Positions 1 to 11,279 of a DNA stretch of 64,000 nt are shown in pieces. The DNA comes from Silene latifolia (Eukaryota > Streptophyta > Magnoliopsida > Caryophyllales > Caryophyllaceae): positions 147,108,922 through 147,172,921 of the forward strand of contig NC_133538.1 of NCBI RefSeq assembly GCF_048544455.1, given 5' to 3'. Position numbers and translations under genes: made by a program. Under the pieces are notes generated by a model. That model was not told where the DNA came from and did not search any database. It worked only from the letters and a program-made list of their open reading frames with translations. Position 1 is the stretch's first letter. Each line of letters opens with the position of its first letter.

Positions 1-7
1 CAGAGTG

Positions 8-120
8 CTCGATCGAAAGCAGCTAAATAGGGGAGTACTCGATCGAGTATATTTTTACTCGATCGAATGGATTGCATACCAGAGCTCTCGATCAAGTGGT
101 TTAAAATAACTCGATCGAGT
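8..120. repeat. Phased CTCGATCGAG array upstream of env-like ORF (family A)
   Basis: Five copies of a palindrome centred on TCGATCGA start (at the leading C) at 8, 38, 58, 87 and 110. The gaps are 30, 20, 29 and 23 bp, so short and long spacers alternate. Two copies are the full 12-bp palindrome ACTCGATCGAGT and one carries a C-to-A change (CTCGATCAAG). Spacer sequences are not conserved. The array may extend left of the window. It lies in the internal region of an Athila-like element, about 0.8 kb upstream of the env-like start, and uses the same keyword as the LTRs of this family. Confidence 0.85.
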
Positions 121-894
121 GAATTTGCAAATGCCGCACAGGAAGTGTCTTCTAAACTTCCTATTTTCCTTCCCTTTTCATTATTTCATTTCTTCTTTCA
201 TTGTTTAACCCCTTATTGCGATAAAAACCCCCAAAACCTCCATTAATGCCCTTTTACCAAATCTAACACCTACAAATTATTCCTTGCTAATTACTCAACA
301 TTTGCCCTCTACTTACCCTTTGATTTTCGTTGAATTGGACGGTCAATTTGGGGTTTTAGGGTTTGCGATTTTTTTGTCAAAAAATCGCCTAATTTGCTTC
401 GTTGATTGTCGATTATTTGCCTAATTTGTAGGTTTCTCATCATCAAGTAAGTATTCCCTTACTCCATTATCTTTTTATTGCATTAATTTTGCCTTTTTGA
501 AGTACATTGGGAATTAGGATTTCGGGTAGTCAATTTTGGTTGAATTTTTCGACTATTTTTGTGATTTTATGCCTAACTTGCCTTACTTGATGATTAATTC
601 CCTTACCTCATCGCCATTTACATGTTTATTTCGAATTTTATGAAAAATTTGTGATTAGGGTTCTTGTCAATCGAATTCGACTGAAAATTGGGTTTTCCCT
701 GTTGTCTCTGCTTAATTTGCTGCAATTGTTGTCTGTTACCCTACACCCTATCACTGATCATCTATTTTATTCGAATGTTTGAGGAAAAATTTGGGGAATT
801 AGGGTTTGCTAAGTCAAAATTTTCGATTGTCTTAAGGGATTTCTGCTGTTTCACTGTAATTTAATTATCGTTTCCCCTGCCCTGTTTGACTAGG
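121..894 (+). promoter_or_regulatory. Pyrimidine-rich leader of env-like ORF with candidate intron
   Basis: There is no coding sequence here. The first 170 bases are rich in C and T. A strong splice donor, GTAAGTATT, starts at 447. A pyrimidine-rich acceptor ends in TAG at 893, one base before the ATG at 895. Together they would define a 447-bp leader intron that joins an upstream exon almost directly to the start codon. Spliced env-like transcripts are known from some plant Ty3 elements (Bagy-2 of barley). Use of these particular sites is inferred. Confidence 0.5.
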
Positions 895-2799
895 ATGGAT
901 TCTAACTCTATGCCTTCAACCAGCTCGACTGTCAGTCCCTCCTTGTCTGAGACGGTGGTCCTTGCTGCCACCACCGCCTCCGCACTTTCTAGTACCGCAG
1001 TCTTTACCTCTGTTTTCCTTGTTAGTGTTGCTGGTACTGTCTTTGCTGCTGCTAGCACTACTGCTAGCCCCGTTTCAGCCACCACCTCAGCCATAGCTGC
1101 TAGCATTGCCGCTAGCCCTTCTTTCTTTGTGGCGGTCTCTACTGCTTCTTCTGTTGCAGCTTCAGCTAGTACTTCAGGTACGGTGACCACCCCTGCTGCG
1201 TGGTCACCCAGAGTCACAGCTGCTTACCGGGCGGCTCTAGTTCCTCGTCTCGTCGGAGGACGGGCTTCTACTTCAGGTTCTAGAGGTCGGGGTCGTGCAC
1301 GAGCTACACCTGCTGCTGGCCGTGTTACCATCCAAGGGGATGACTTCCTCGATTCTCACCCCTACTACCCCCAGGTAATTTTTGTTAACGGGGTTTATCG
1401 CACCAGATTTTTCCGTTTAGTTGACTATGAGTTTCTCCATACCCGTTTCCTACGCCGTACGTCACTTGAGAGGCTTGGTTTTTATGAGCCGGTGTGTGAG
1501 CTTTTGAGGAGCACGGGGATGACCGGACTTATTACTATGATTGGCCATACCTTTAAGAAGCTGAGTCTTGAGTTCTTCAGCTCCTTCACCTTCTCCTCCG
1601 GGGCACACGATGCTGCCCCTACTAGTTTTTCTGTGTCCTTCCGGTTGTTTAACCAGAATTTTTCTATGACATTGGAGTACTTTGGCACTAGACTCGGCCT
1701 TTCCTTCAAGGGTGTCACTACCGCCCCTAGGAAGGTCCTCCGTCAGCTTTGGCGGACCTTGGCCTAGACCACCTTTCCCGAGCGAAAGCTCGCTCAGGTC
1801 CATCTTCCCTCTGCTCGTTATTTCATCCGACTGATGGGAAGTACCATTTTTGGCCGAAAGGAGCCAAACAACATCACTAACACCGAGCTTTCCATTTTGG
1901 GCGGTTACCTGAACATCGACAGCGAAGGCCCCTTTGCCTTCAACATTGCCTATTTGACCGCCCAGTACTTCCAGACTCAGGGAGTGAAGACTACGGGCAC
2001 CATCATCTGCGGTGGCATAGCCACCTTTCTTGCCCATTCTCTCTTCCATGCCATTCCTCCTGACCTACAGTATATAGATGGAGATAGGTACTTGAGCTTA
2101 GCTTCTATGAATTTTCAGACCTGGCTGACTTCAGATTACCGGACCTGGAAGATAGATAGTTCCTTGTCCGTAGACCTTCCTTATAGAACCTTACCTCGTC
2201 TCGTCCCTTTGCCCACTGTTGCACAGGGCGCCCGACCACCACCCTTACCCGAGTACCACCTACCGATCCTACCACCTCCTAATTTAGCCGCTTCTAGGAA
2301 GCGGCGTAGACATGAGACCGGAGAGGGATCCACACCTTCCACGGGTGGCCAGACTTCCACGGCCACACCTACCCCGATCCCTACTCCTACTCCTACTCAT
2401 GCGCCCAACCAGGCACAGCCGGTTCTTCCAGCTAATTTTGTTTGTCCTCCACCCTTTGAGGCGTCTGCGGTCATGGACCAAGGGCGTCGTGACAGTTTGT
2501 TGCTTGAGATGGCAGAGAGACAGGCTCGTATGGAGAGGGACATAGCTCTCACTTTGTTCCCTCTGTATGAGTATCACTTGAGGCGACACCGTCCGATCCC
2601 AGAGGGTTGGCCACACCCTTCCTTCTACCGGTACCCAGCTGAGGGGTACCCGGAGTCTGCTAGTAAGGAGGAGGAGGAGGACGAGGACCCAGTGGCGGCT
2701 GCAGCAAGAGCTCAGGAGGAGCAGAGCAGGAGGAGAGAGGAGGAGGCGGACCCGGTTTACACTGTGACGGTGGAGGACGTGACAGAGGAGGTTGACTAG
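895..2799 (+). pseudogene. Athila ORF1/env-like protein, family A, one in-frame stop
   Basis: One reading frame of about 635 codons is interrupted only by TAG at 1765-1767; the paralogue in element B has CAG there. The start is taken as ATG 895, which follows the candidate splice acceptor. In order: a Ser/Thr/Ala-rich N-terminus (about residues 1-115), a basic Arg/Gly patch (about 115-145), and a conserved globular region resembling the plant Athila ORF1 / putative plant transposon domain. That region contains HTRFLRR, LEFFSSFTF, GTRLGLSF, WRTLA and GSTIFGRKEPNN. It is followed by a Pro/Thr-rich linker with a short TPTPTPT run and an acidic Glu/Asp-rich tail ending VEDVTEEVD. In this lineage the ORF sits in the env position after gag/pol, but its biochemical role is unknown. 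I see no clear signal peptide or fusion motif. Confidence 0.8.
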
Positions 2800-3682
2800 T
2801 AGCTGCTGGTCTACTCACTTCCCCAGTTTTCAGGCTAGTTTGGGGAAGTTCGTGTTTTGTATGTTTATTCTCGCTCTTTTATTTCTTTTGTCTCTTTTTT
2901 ATTTTATTATTATTATTCATTTCTTGGTTTTATATTCCCGTTCCCCTATATATATCTGCTGGTGTATGCTGGAGGACAACGAGGCCGTTGTCCGTTTTGG
3001 TTTGGGGAGGGTAATGCATCCTTTTGAGCCTGCATTTGCATTTGTATTGCATTCACGTTTATATTTTCAGCTTGCATTTGTATTTATTTATTCCATTAAA
3101 ATTCATAAAATCCAAAAAATTAGAAAATTTCAAAAATTAATAAAATATTCACGTTTATTTTTGCATATAGGTTGAGTCGGAACGGTTGATTTTCGTGATG
3201 ATATTACACTTTAACTTGTAATTTAACTTGAGCCTTGCACTTTCATTGAAGGTTATTAGCTGAGTCTTATGCATAATCTACGAGTTTTTGTTCAAATATA
3301 GCTGACTGTATAGACTTGACCTGATAAATTGGCAACCTACTTTACAATTTCTGAGTTTTAGAGCCTTATAACTGGTGACATTCATGACCGGTTTATATAG
3401 GAATTGAGAGTAGTACTCCTTTCATAACATGTTCATCATTTTTGCACTTTTATGACATTCGATTTCTTTTCAAATGCATACATTCGGGTTTGTGGTCGGT
3501 GTCACATGCAGGGTGATGCTTGCAAATTTTTACCTTTTCTTACATGTTTCACCCATTTAGCTCCACTTAAGCCAAATTTAGCCTTTTTGACCCATTAGCT
3601 ACATCCAAAACTGAGCCTGCCTAGTCAAGCTAGTTTAGTATGTCTTTTGCGGTATGATTTTCCGTCTGCGGTTTGGCCTGTG
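2800..3682 (+). other. 3' UTR of family A element, first part
   Basis: This AT-rich non-coding stretch follows the env-like ORF. Its counterpart is 19880-20770 on the minus strand in element B. It holds a perfect 8-bp hairpin at 2974-2993, followed by GGTTTGGGGAGGG, which resembles an internal polypurine tract. A T-rich stretch gives a 127-codon frame (2792-3175) with hydrophobic residues. That frame is probably a composition effect, although element B keeps a similar one. The UTR is interrupted by Copia 1 and resumes at 12602. Confidence 0.7.
2974..2993 (+). other. Conserved 8-bp hairpin in env-like 3' UTR (family A)
   Basis: GGACAACG, loop AGGC, CGTTGTCC form a perfect inverted repeat. Element B keeps the same stem at 20581-20600 with a changed loop. 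Family C has an analogous stem at 31683-31696 with different paired bases. A G-rich run follows in each case. Confidence 0.7.
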
Positions 3683-3687
3683 TGTAT
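3683..3687. repeat. TSD of Copia 1, left (TGTAT)
   Basis: TGTAT immediately precedes the left LTR and is repeated at 12597-12601. The paralogous empty site on the minus strand near 19889-19893 lacks the insertion. Confidence 0.92.
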
Positions 3688-5006
3688 TATTAGGTTCATA
3701 TACCTATTATTAGAGTCCTCTAATAGTGAACTAATTAACTTGTTAACTGTATGTTCTTTAGATCTAGTGCATGCATAACAAAATGAAAGATTTATAAGAA
3801 AAACAATGTCCCTTACATTGCTATATGATTCGAAATATAGGGCACAAGAAAGGTCACCTTCCTTCACTTGTTCTTGAGCTTAATGTGATGGATGATCCTC
3901 CAAGATCCCAAGTATAGAAATCCTCCTTAGATTGCACCCAAGACTTACCCTTAAACTAGTATACTAATTAATTAGATTATTATACTAGTACCCTTAAAAT
4001 GATTCTAATATTATTATTATTATTACTACACTAGTAATGTTATTGTAATATTAGAATGGATGAACAAATGCTTGTGAATCTCCAAAAACTTGTTAGAGAA
4101 AATTAGAGAGAAGGAGGAGAGTTTTGCATGAGATGTAAAAATGAATGAGTAGTAGTGGAAAAATGAGGACAAAAGTCCCCTTATGGAGAGGTGTGGCCGG
4201 GTGGGTATGTCCAAAAGGGCATCTCACTTTTCTCTTTTCATCTTCACAAGAATTAGTAGTGTAGGATGTGTAAGAATAGGTCTAAGGCTAGTTGTAGATA
4301 GGTATCATCATGCCATTTTGTTAATTAAAATAAAACAACCAAAAATCCACTAACACACCCTCCATTTTGGTCCAAACTCCTTAATATGGACTACCATTTT
4401 ATTTTGTCAATTTGTCATTAGTCACACAATATGTCACATGTAGTATGATACATGTTATTAATTAATTTTAATGCATATTTATCACATAAATATCATTTTA
4501 CAAATTAATTAAATTACCTCCAACAAATTGACTAATGATACTTGATCATATTAATAAAATGGGTCAACTAATTATAATTCACAACATCTTGTAATTATAA
4601 TCAACCATTCATTCTTATCTCTATTGTTTCTCAAACAATAATCAATTTTAGTAACAAAGCATTTTTGTTACTAAAATAAATCTTATTTAATCCCATTACA
4701 ATAAGATATCAATATTCTCTCTCACAAGTAAATTGTTCACTTTTAAGGAATTGGATTACCTTGTATCATCATACAATTAACCAATTTATCCATTAAGGGA
4801 ATTGTCCTTTAGGTGTGACCTTAAGGGATCAACTGACCACCACCGTCACACGACAGTAATGTCAAACTCTAGTCAGCCAATCATTACCGATTAATTACGA
4901 TCAGTTGATTATATAATAAATCATCCCTCACGTATTCTTAATAAGAGATTTAATTATGATATTAAATCATTTGATCGCACTATTGTCGAGGACACATTTC
5001 CCAACA
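3688..5006 (-). repeat. Copia 1 3' LTR
   Basis: This 1319-bp LTR matches 11280-12596. On the plus strand it begins TATTAGG where its partner begins TGTTAGG, so the terminal TG has become TA. It ends CCCAACA. Several substitutions and a 3-base indel separate the two LTRs within the first 170 bases, so the insertion is not recent. Confidence 0.92.
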
Positions 5007-5020
5007 ATCTCCCACTTGTC
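5007..5020 (-). promoter_or_regulatory. Copia 1 polypurine tract
   Basis: On the minus strand this reads GACAAGTGGGAGAT directly before the 3' LTR (TGTTGGG). Copia 2 has the same tract at 50484-50497. It is the expected plus-strand primer for reverse transcription. Confidence 0.8.
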
Positions 5021-6339
5021 CGAGACAAGTGTGCGTCACCATTTCTCTTGTCCTATTACAATCTCCCACTCAATGCAAGGTGTCTTGCAGGTCGTACATG
5101 CACTTGATCATATCTTGAGTGGTTTTCTCGATCTGGAGATTAACTGTCAGGCCGAAATTATCTATCATAGAAACCTTCCGATCGTGGCCACGCATTTCCA
5201 GTTAATTACTCCTCGAGTGGCCTCGAGATTCATATAACCCTGACAAGGGGTGGACAATTCCTATCGCCCTATTCCCTTCCTTTAGCCACAGTCCATCATA
5301 ACCCAAAATATACCCAGTTTGACCTCATTTACGAAATCGTAGAGTATAAATCAAAGCTAATCAGAAGTTGTGCCAACTTGGGCGAATAGTCTCTAGTCAA
5401 AAGAATTGACTCATAAGAATACTATAGTAGCTCTTGCCACGACCAGGCTTTATGAATTACCAGAACTCTATAAGCGGTCACTGCTCGATAGAGTGTCCCA
5501 TACAGTCTGCCTATGTGATCGACTAGTCATCCCATATGACTCTATGTCACTTGAACTTGCCATCAATCGCATCACACTCTAGTCACTTCGAGACGTCACC
5601 TCATATAAGTAACTAGGGGCAAATACCTTGTCAATCCAGTTCACTTTAATGGGGTTCAATTTGTCTCTACAACCCATTCGGATACGACAATGTAGCGGGT
5701 GAGTTTAATGAAACTCAAACGATAAATGTGATTATCACATATGAATAGTCAATACACTATTACTACTTCATATCTTATAATCTTTAGTGTATTATTAACA
5801 CTAGTTTAGATGCAATAAAAGCTTGGAAAGTAGATATTCCCGATATCCATATATTCCAACTTTATAAATTGCTATTTCCTTCCATTCAATGTCATCTCTA
5901 ATGACATGAATTTATCCAAGTATGTGTCTAGACTTCTTACTAGACTTGGGCTCTTTAACTTGAAAGATGATCCTATAATTTGTGACAAAATCATTTGTAG
6001 AGGGATTCACCCTTAATCCCTACATTGACGATTTCATCACAATTTACTTGGATTCCTTTTGTAAAATTTGCAATGCACGAAACTAAAACACTTTTCTAGT
6101 CTCTTACTCCTTAGTCAATAATGCATCCTAGGATTTCAATAAATCCTTTTTGATTTATAAACTAAAGTTTGTGCAACCCTTCAACACATAACTTAGTTTA
6201 TCATCCAAACATATGAACGAATCCTTAATTCTTCTCAAGAATCTCAAGGATGTTCTTTAAGGCTTTCACAAGCCATATCATGGGAATTATCTTCTTATTG
6301 ACTTATCATGTTCTTAGCATATATCACATCATGGCATGT
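5021..6339 (-). other. Copia 1 3' non-coding region
   Basis: No gene is visible. The first few hundred bases align by eye with the same position in Copia 2 (50500-51200), so this is a family-specific 3' UTR. The remainder may contain decayed RNase H sequence that I cannot read reliably. Confidence 0.6.
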
Positions 6340-6735
6340 GCGTCTGTTGGCATACATGATCGTTCTAATGGCGGAAACATTAGCAATCGATTTCATGTGA
6401 TCAACAACTTAATAGGTTTAGTGAATAACTATGACTCCATCATAGTATTTCCACTTCTATCAACATGAATAGCCTATTTAACCTTGTTGATTTATAGCAG
6501 GTATGAAAGATCTTATTGTCATAAGACTCTCAACTCTATGTCAATATTCTCTCACATAGATTTAAAATCTAGAATACTTTGCATCCCTTTCCAAGTCTCC
6601 TAATCACTCTTGCCAGAAGAGAGCATTGGTACATTATTCTCAATAAGTAATATGTGATCAACATATAAGACATGGAGAAAATGATTCTAGCTCCCACTTA
6701 ATTTCATGTATAATCATGATTCTTCAATCATGTAA
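6340..6735 (-). pseudogene. Copia 1 RT/RNase H relic
   Basis: Minus-strand translation in shifting frames shows YMKLSGS, then LYVDHILLIENNVP (about 6671-6630). This matches the Copia reverse-transcriptase active-site block LYVDDILLI, with the second catalytic Asp changed to His. Further on comes a degraded block like the ASAIGSIMYA...RPDV region that follows RT in Copia pol. Many stops and several internal deletions separate the pieces. No functional polymerase remains. Confidence 0.7.
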
Positions 6736-8104
6736 ATGAAACCATTCACTATTATCACATGAAAAGTATAATCCTTTAATGCTTAATTAAGATTATACTA
6801 GGATCACTTAAGAAAGCTACGCATAAGATGTTAGGACTCTTAAATCTTTATCTAAGATTTTGTGTTCAAAACACTTCCTTCTCTAAATTCCCATTTTATA
6901 AAAGCGAATTCTATTTGCCATTCTTCATAAAAATGAAATGCGGCAATTCCTAACACAATTTATCTCGATCAACATCTTCATGTAAATATTATGCATTTGT
7001 GTACTCTGAAGCTCTATTCACCTTTAAAGAGGCCCTCACTTTAAAGTAAATCTACTCATGAGTAACCATTTTCGGATTGTAATGCAATGGCTCGTATGTA
7101 ACATGGTCATGATACTATCACTTTTACAAAGTAATATTTTTAAACAATAAGACATGTGCAATAAACTCCCACTGAACTATGCTCTCATTCTATCTTCATA
7201 GACTATAGTTCAATACCAACTCCCACTCTATAATTCTATTACTTTCACAAAGTAATATTTTAACTGTAATAGATGTTTGTGACTATTCAATCTACTCCCA
7301 CTCTATCTCTCAGAAATACATCTATATTCTTGAGAGATAGCTTTGTGAGTCACAAACATATATATTTAACGGAGTATTAGGATTTTACCTAGACTATGTA
7401 TTAGCTTTCAAAAAGCCATCCTAACATGGCAGCTTGATAATATACGAGTCTTATCCATGTCATCTGTTTAATAGACTCTCTATTCCAGGTATATCCTGGT
7501 TGACCATCCGTTTAGAATAATGTGTCCATATGGTATCGTAAATTCCCTACTTGATGAGTTCAAAAGCTCATTAAAACTTTATAATTGATCTTATATAAGT
7601 AAGTTGTTACTTTAAGTAACAAAGACATAAGGAGAATAAAATTCATAGCTTATGGACATCTAATCATCATAATCGTCTATTGAATCAATTTGTGTTGTTT
7701 ATCTAATGTTTCTCTACGCAAGTTATTTATGATGATGATTTTAGAACAAGTGATAGAACAAGTAATTTGGGTTGAAAACCAAACCACAAATATCTAAAGC
7801 ACAACAATTGTTTAAAGGATTAAAAACCAATTTCCAAGTCACACAAGGAAATCAAAATAGTTCTAAAAACTTCAAATACATCATAAAATTAAAGACAAAG
7901 CAAATTAAAGCCAAGCTTCCATTGATCCATCACCACGGTTGGCTACTCTAGCTTCCCACATGATCCTCTAGGCTTGCTTCTCCTTGCCTTTGTCCTTGGT
8001 AGGAGGCCCTATTTACAATAAAAAGGGTAATCATCACAACTTGTATCAACATACCAAAGTTGAGATCGAAAAATAAAAGATAGAGATAGTTATATACCTA
8101 CTGG
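6736..8104 (-). other. Copia 1 decayed pol interval
   Basis: By position this should hold protease, integrase and the start of RT, but I can read no motif. It is AT-rich, has frequent stops in all frames and contains several TCCCACT words. About 1.4 kb is too short for a full protease-integrase-RT block, so deletion is likely. Confidence 0.5.
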
Positions 8105-8155
8105 AATAACCTTTCCAGCTTTGATATCGCCAAGGTATTTGGAACAGTTTCTCTT

Positions 8156-9004
8156 CTAATGCCCAACTCCACAACAATAGTGACACTTGTCCCCGGTGGG
8201 AGCACTGTACTTGGGCTTGGAGGTACTAGCATCACAAGATTTAGCTACATTCCTGTTGGGAGTTCGTTTCTTCCCCTTTTTCCCGCTCTTCTTGAAGGTT
8301 CCCTTGCTTTTACGATTGACATTGAGCACATCTTTGGTGGTGCTAACACTTAGCCCCATGTCCCTTTCGGCTTGCACAAGCATTTTGTGCAACTCATCAA
8401 GGGAAACTTTCTTATCTTGCATATTAAAATTCACTCGGAATTGAACATATGCTTTGATTTTGTAGAGGGAATGAAGGATGCGATCAACCACGAGTTCATC
8501 GGGAATCTCCACCTTATGCGTTTTCAAGGTCTCAACATGCTCCATCAACTTGAGCACATGAGGGCTCACTTTTTGGCCCTCCTTGATGTTAAGATCAAAG
8601 AATGCGGAGGCCGCCTCATATTGTATGACCCTAGGAGCTCGTAAAAACATGTTCACAAGCTTCATGTAGATCTCATGAGCGGTGCTAATTTTAATAGCAG
8701 TTCGTTGGAGTTCGGCCTCCATAGCAAAGATCAACACATTTTTTATCGCGGCCGACTCCGTTTGGTAAACCTCATAGGCTAACCTAGCGGCGGCGGTGGA
8801 CCTAGAATTAGGTTCGGTGGGAGATGCCTTGGTAAGGTAACGAAGCTTGTCGTCACCCTCCGTGGCCAAGCGAAGTTGCGAGTCCCAATCGGCGAAATTG
8901 GATCCATTATTTTCTAACTTACATCGATCAATGAAGGATCGGAGCCATGACACATTGGTAAGCGTGGTGGAACTAGTGGATGCGGACGTGATTGGAGTTG
9001 CCAT
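8156..9004 (-). pseudogene. Copia gag, ends at a stop inside the zinc knuckle
   Basis: The ORF encodes a Copia-type capsid/nucleocapsid protein. Start is taken at ATG 9004 (MATPITSAS); an upstream ATG at 9061 adds 19 residues. Residues 15-230 resemble the Copia gag (UBN2/gag-polypeptide) fold, with WDSQLRLA, AAIKNVLIFAM, YMKLVNMF, SPHVLKLMEHVETL and DRILHSLYK. A basic Lys/Arg region then leads to a CCHC knuckle, CHYCCGVGH. The next codon is TAG (8156-8158) where Trp is expected. The frame beyond still reads KRNCSKYLGDIKAGKVIP, which restores the last Cys. A single TGG-to-TAG change therefore truncates an otherwise well-preserved gag. Copia 2 lacks a recognisable gag. Confidence 0.88.
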
Positions 9005-9061
9005 TGCGGTTGATAAAATAAATTTGACTACAAAATAGGAAATGATGGAATTATCTAACAT

Positions 9062-11265
9062 CTATCGTTTTATAGTACTCGTATATTTTAATACAAGTAT
9101 TTAAGCATCTATGTAGTGACCTCCACCCAAATAACATAAATGATTCCGAGATCCAAATTCATATTAATACGGGTACGGTAAGCCGAGTCATCCCTTATTA
9201 ATATAACTCGGTGGATTAACCTCTTAATCGATTCTACTTTTACAACTCTCTGTCGATAAAAAGTACTCTAATTCTTATCTTTAGCACGAAACACATGCGA
9301 CTACGGTCACGAATACTTCCGTTGAGCTCAATCCAAATTTCGATGTAATAACATTTTACTACCCCACTTCGCCAATGTAACAAGGTTTGTATTACGGTAA
9401 AGCCGGCTCAACTCCCTTAGGAAATTGGTACTTCATAGGTTTCTACTTTTTGGCAAGGCTAATTCTCAATTTATTGTATATGGGAGGTCTTGTCAATTTA
9501 TTATCTACCACGTTTTAAGAGAACTAAAGCGGTGAACTACGATAATGATAATTGACACGGTCGATGACTCGATATGATATGCATGTGTTGTTATGGCAAT
9601 TTGGCAATGCATGTAACATATTAAAAGAAATGCAAGGCAATAATAAAATTCCTAGTATGGCCTTCCTAAAAAAAATAGAAAATCAAATAATGTATTACAT
9701 TTTCGGAAACCAACTCCTTTGGTCCCTTTCATCTTCAAGTGGCACGCCTCCCAAGAACGTCGTCTTCGTCGGATCACCTTTCCGAATGGCACCGTCTTTC
9801 AAGATACTCCATAATTACAAATAATAATAAAAATACAAATCTATTCCTATTATATATTTGTAAAAGTGATACGAGATCACATTAAATTACAACCGAATCA
9901 ATATTCCCTTTCATTACGGGTAATATCGATTAAACTAACGCCATACTAAGATAAAATTACATAATTCAAAATTATATAAATAAAAGACATTCAACAATTG
10001 AAATATGCAGTATTATAATATGTACCTATCATGCCAAATGATGGTCCAAATCGCCCTATTTAACTTATGTCGTATATCTATAACCCGATTTCATGGAAAT
10101 GCGTGATAATAACCTTTTAAAATCACTAATTAACACTTAAATCACATCTAAGATCAAGTTAATTATCCCAACACTTTTTAGGACTCAAAAATTAGTTATC
10201 ACATAATTTTTGACAATAATTCAACTTGATTTAATTTTATGCTCATTTTTTACCTTAAAATCATATTATTTATGAAATAAATCCAAATTAAATTATAAAA
10301 ATTTGAAATTTGAATTTTAAATTTTAAATTTTTGAACATTCTGGAATAAGTCCATATCACACGTAATGTCAAAAATCATGGTTAAAATTTTCGAATTAAT
10401 TTTGAGAAAATATAGTTGTATTTTATCGGTTTTATCTCATAAAATATTTAAAGTATCCAAAAATTACTCCAATAGTTTTTACAACCTTAGATCTGATTAG
10501 TGGGATATTTATGCAACCTAAAATTATTTTCTCATGCCATACAAATTGTTTTAGCTATTTATGCTAAAATAATCTCTATTTATGCCATTTTTACTCTAAA
10601 AATCCATAAATCATGCTAAAAGAGATCTTTTAATCTCGGAATTTACATACACTCTGTAAATTATGCATGTGACAACATATTTTTGTTTCATGGCCCAATT
10701 CGAAATTTAACTATTTTTAACCATTTTGCCTCTTTTAATCCATTTTTATCTCATAAAAATTATAAATCATGCAATATTAATCCAATTAATACGAGATTTT
10801 ACACAAAACTTGTAAAATGTGCATGTGAGGTCATATAAAATTTTCAAGGTCAGAAAGTAAGTTTAACCAAATTTAGTCATTTTAACCTCTATTTATGCCA
10901 TTTTTCCACTAAAAATTCATAAATCATGAAATATTAATCACATTAATATGATATTTTACATGAAATACATAAAATATTCATGTGAGGTCATACTAAAATA
11001 CCACGTCCAGTAGTGAAGGTTAACTTATTTTAGGGAATAAAAGTTCATTTTAATCATAAAAATGTAATAAAATCACTAAAAATCATTAAAATGAGCAATA
11101 AATTTCCATAAATCATAAAAATGACCTAAAAACATTTTAGGACCAGAATATATAACATGCATGATGATTTCGTGGCTTATACTTATAAATCACAAATTTT
11201 TAGTTTTATATGTTAACCTTTTAACTCAGAAAAACAATAACCGATTATGCATGCAACATCATTAT
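9062..11265 (-). other. Copia 1 long 5' leader
   Basis: This is 2.2 kb of AT-rich non-coding sequence between PBS and gag. Blocks align with the Copia 2 leader (54340-56490), such as CGGTCACGAATACTTCCGTT and CCAACTCC(T/A)TTGGTCCCTT. It has no ORF of note. The long leader is therefore a family trait. Confidence 0.7.
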
Positions 11266-11277
11266 GCTCTGATACCA
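11266..11277 (-). other. Copia 1 PBS (tRNA-iMet)
   Basis: The minus strand reads TGGTATCAGAGC two bases downstream of the 5' LTR end. This is the common plant initiator-tRNA-Met primer site and it fixes the element's orientation. Confidence 0.92.
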
Positions 11278-11279
11278 CC

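Noticed and set aside
861-1217. Minus-strand Ala/Val-rich ORF opposite the env-like N-terminus
   Set aside because: It is the shadow of the Ser/Thr/Ala-rich coding sequence on the plus strand.
895-2799. A true viral envelope gene
   Set aside because: It sits in the env position, but I see no signal peptide, transmembrane anchor or fusion peptide; ORF1/env-like of unknown function is the safer name.
2792-3175. Hydrophobic 127-codon ORF overlapping the env-like stop, with a similar frame in element B
   Set aside because: The hydrophobicity follows from T-rich sequence, and the two frames differ in length and ends. It could be a membrane segment reached by frameshift, but nothing supports this.
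4800-4960. GATCAACTGACC...CAGTTGATTATA inverted words in the Copia LTR as a possible terminator or hairpin gene
   Set aside because: They occur in all four Copia LTRs as ordinary LTR sequence; I have no evidence for a separate function.
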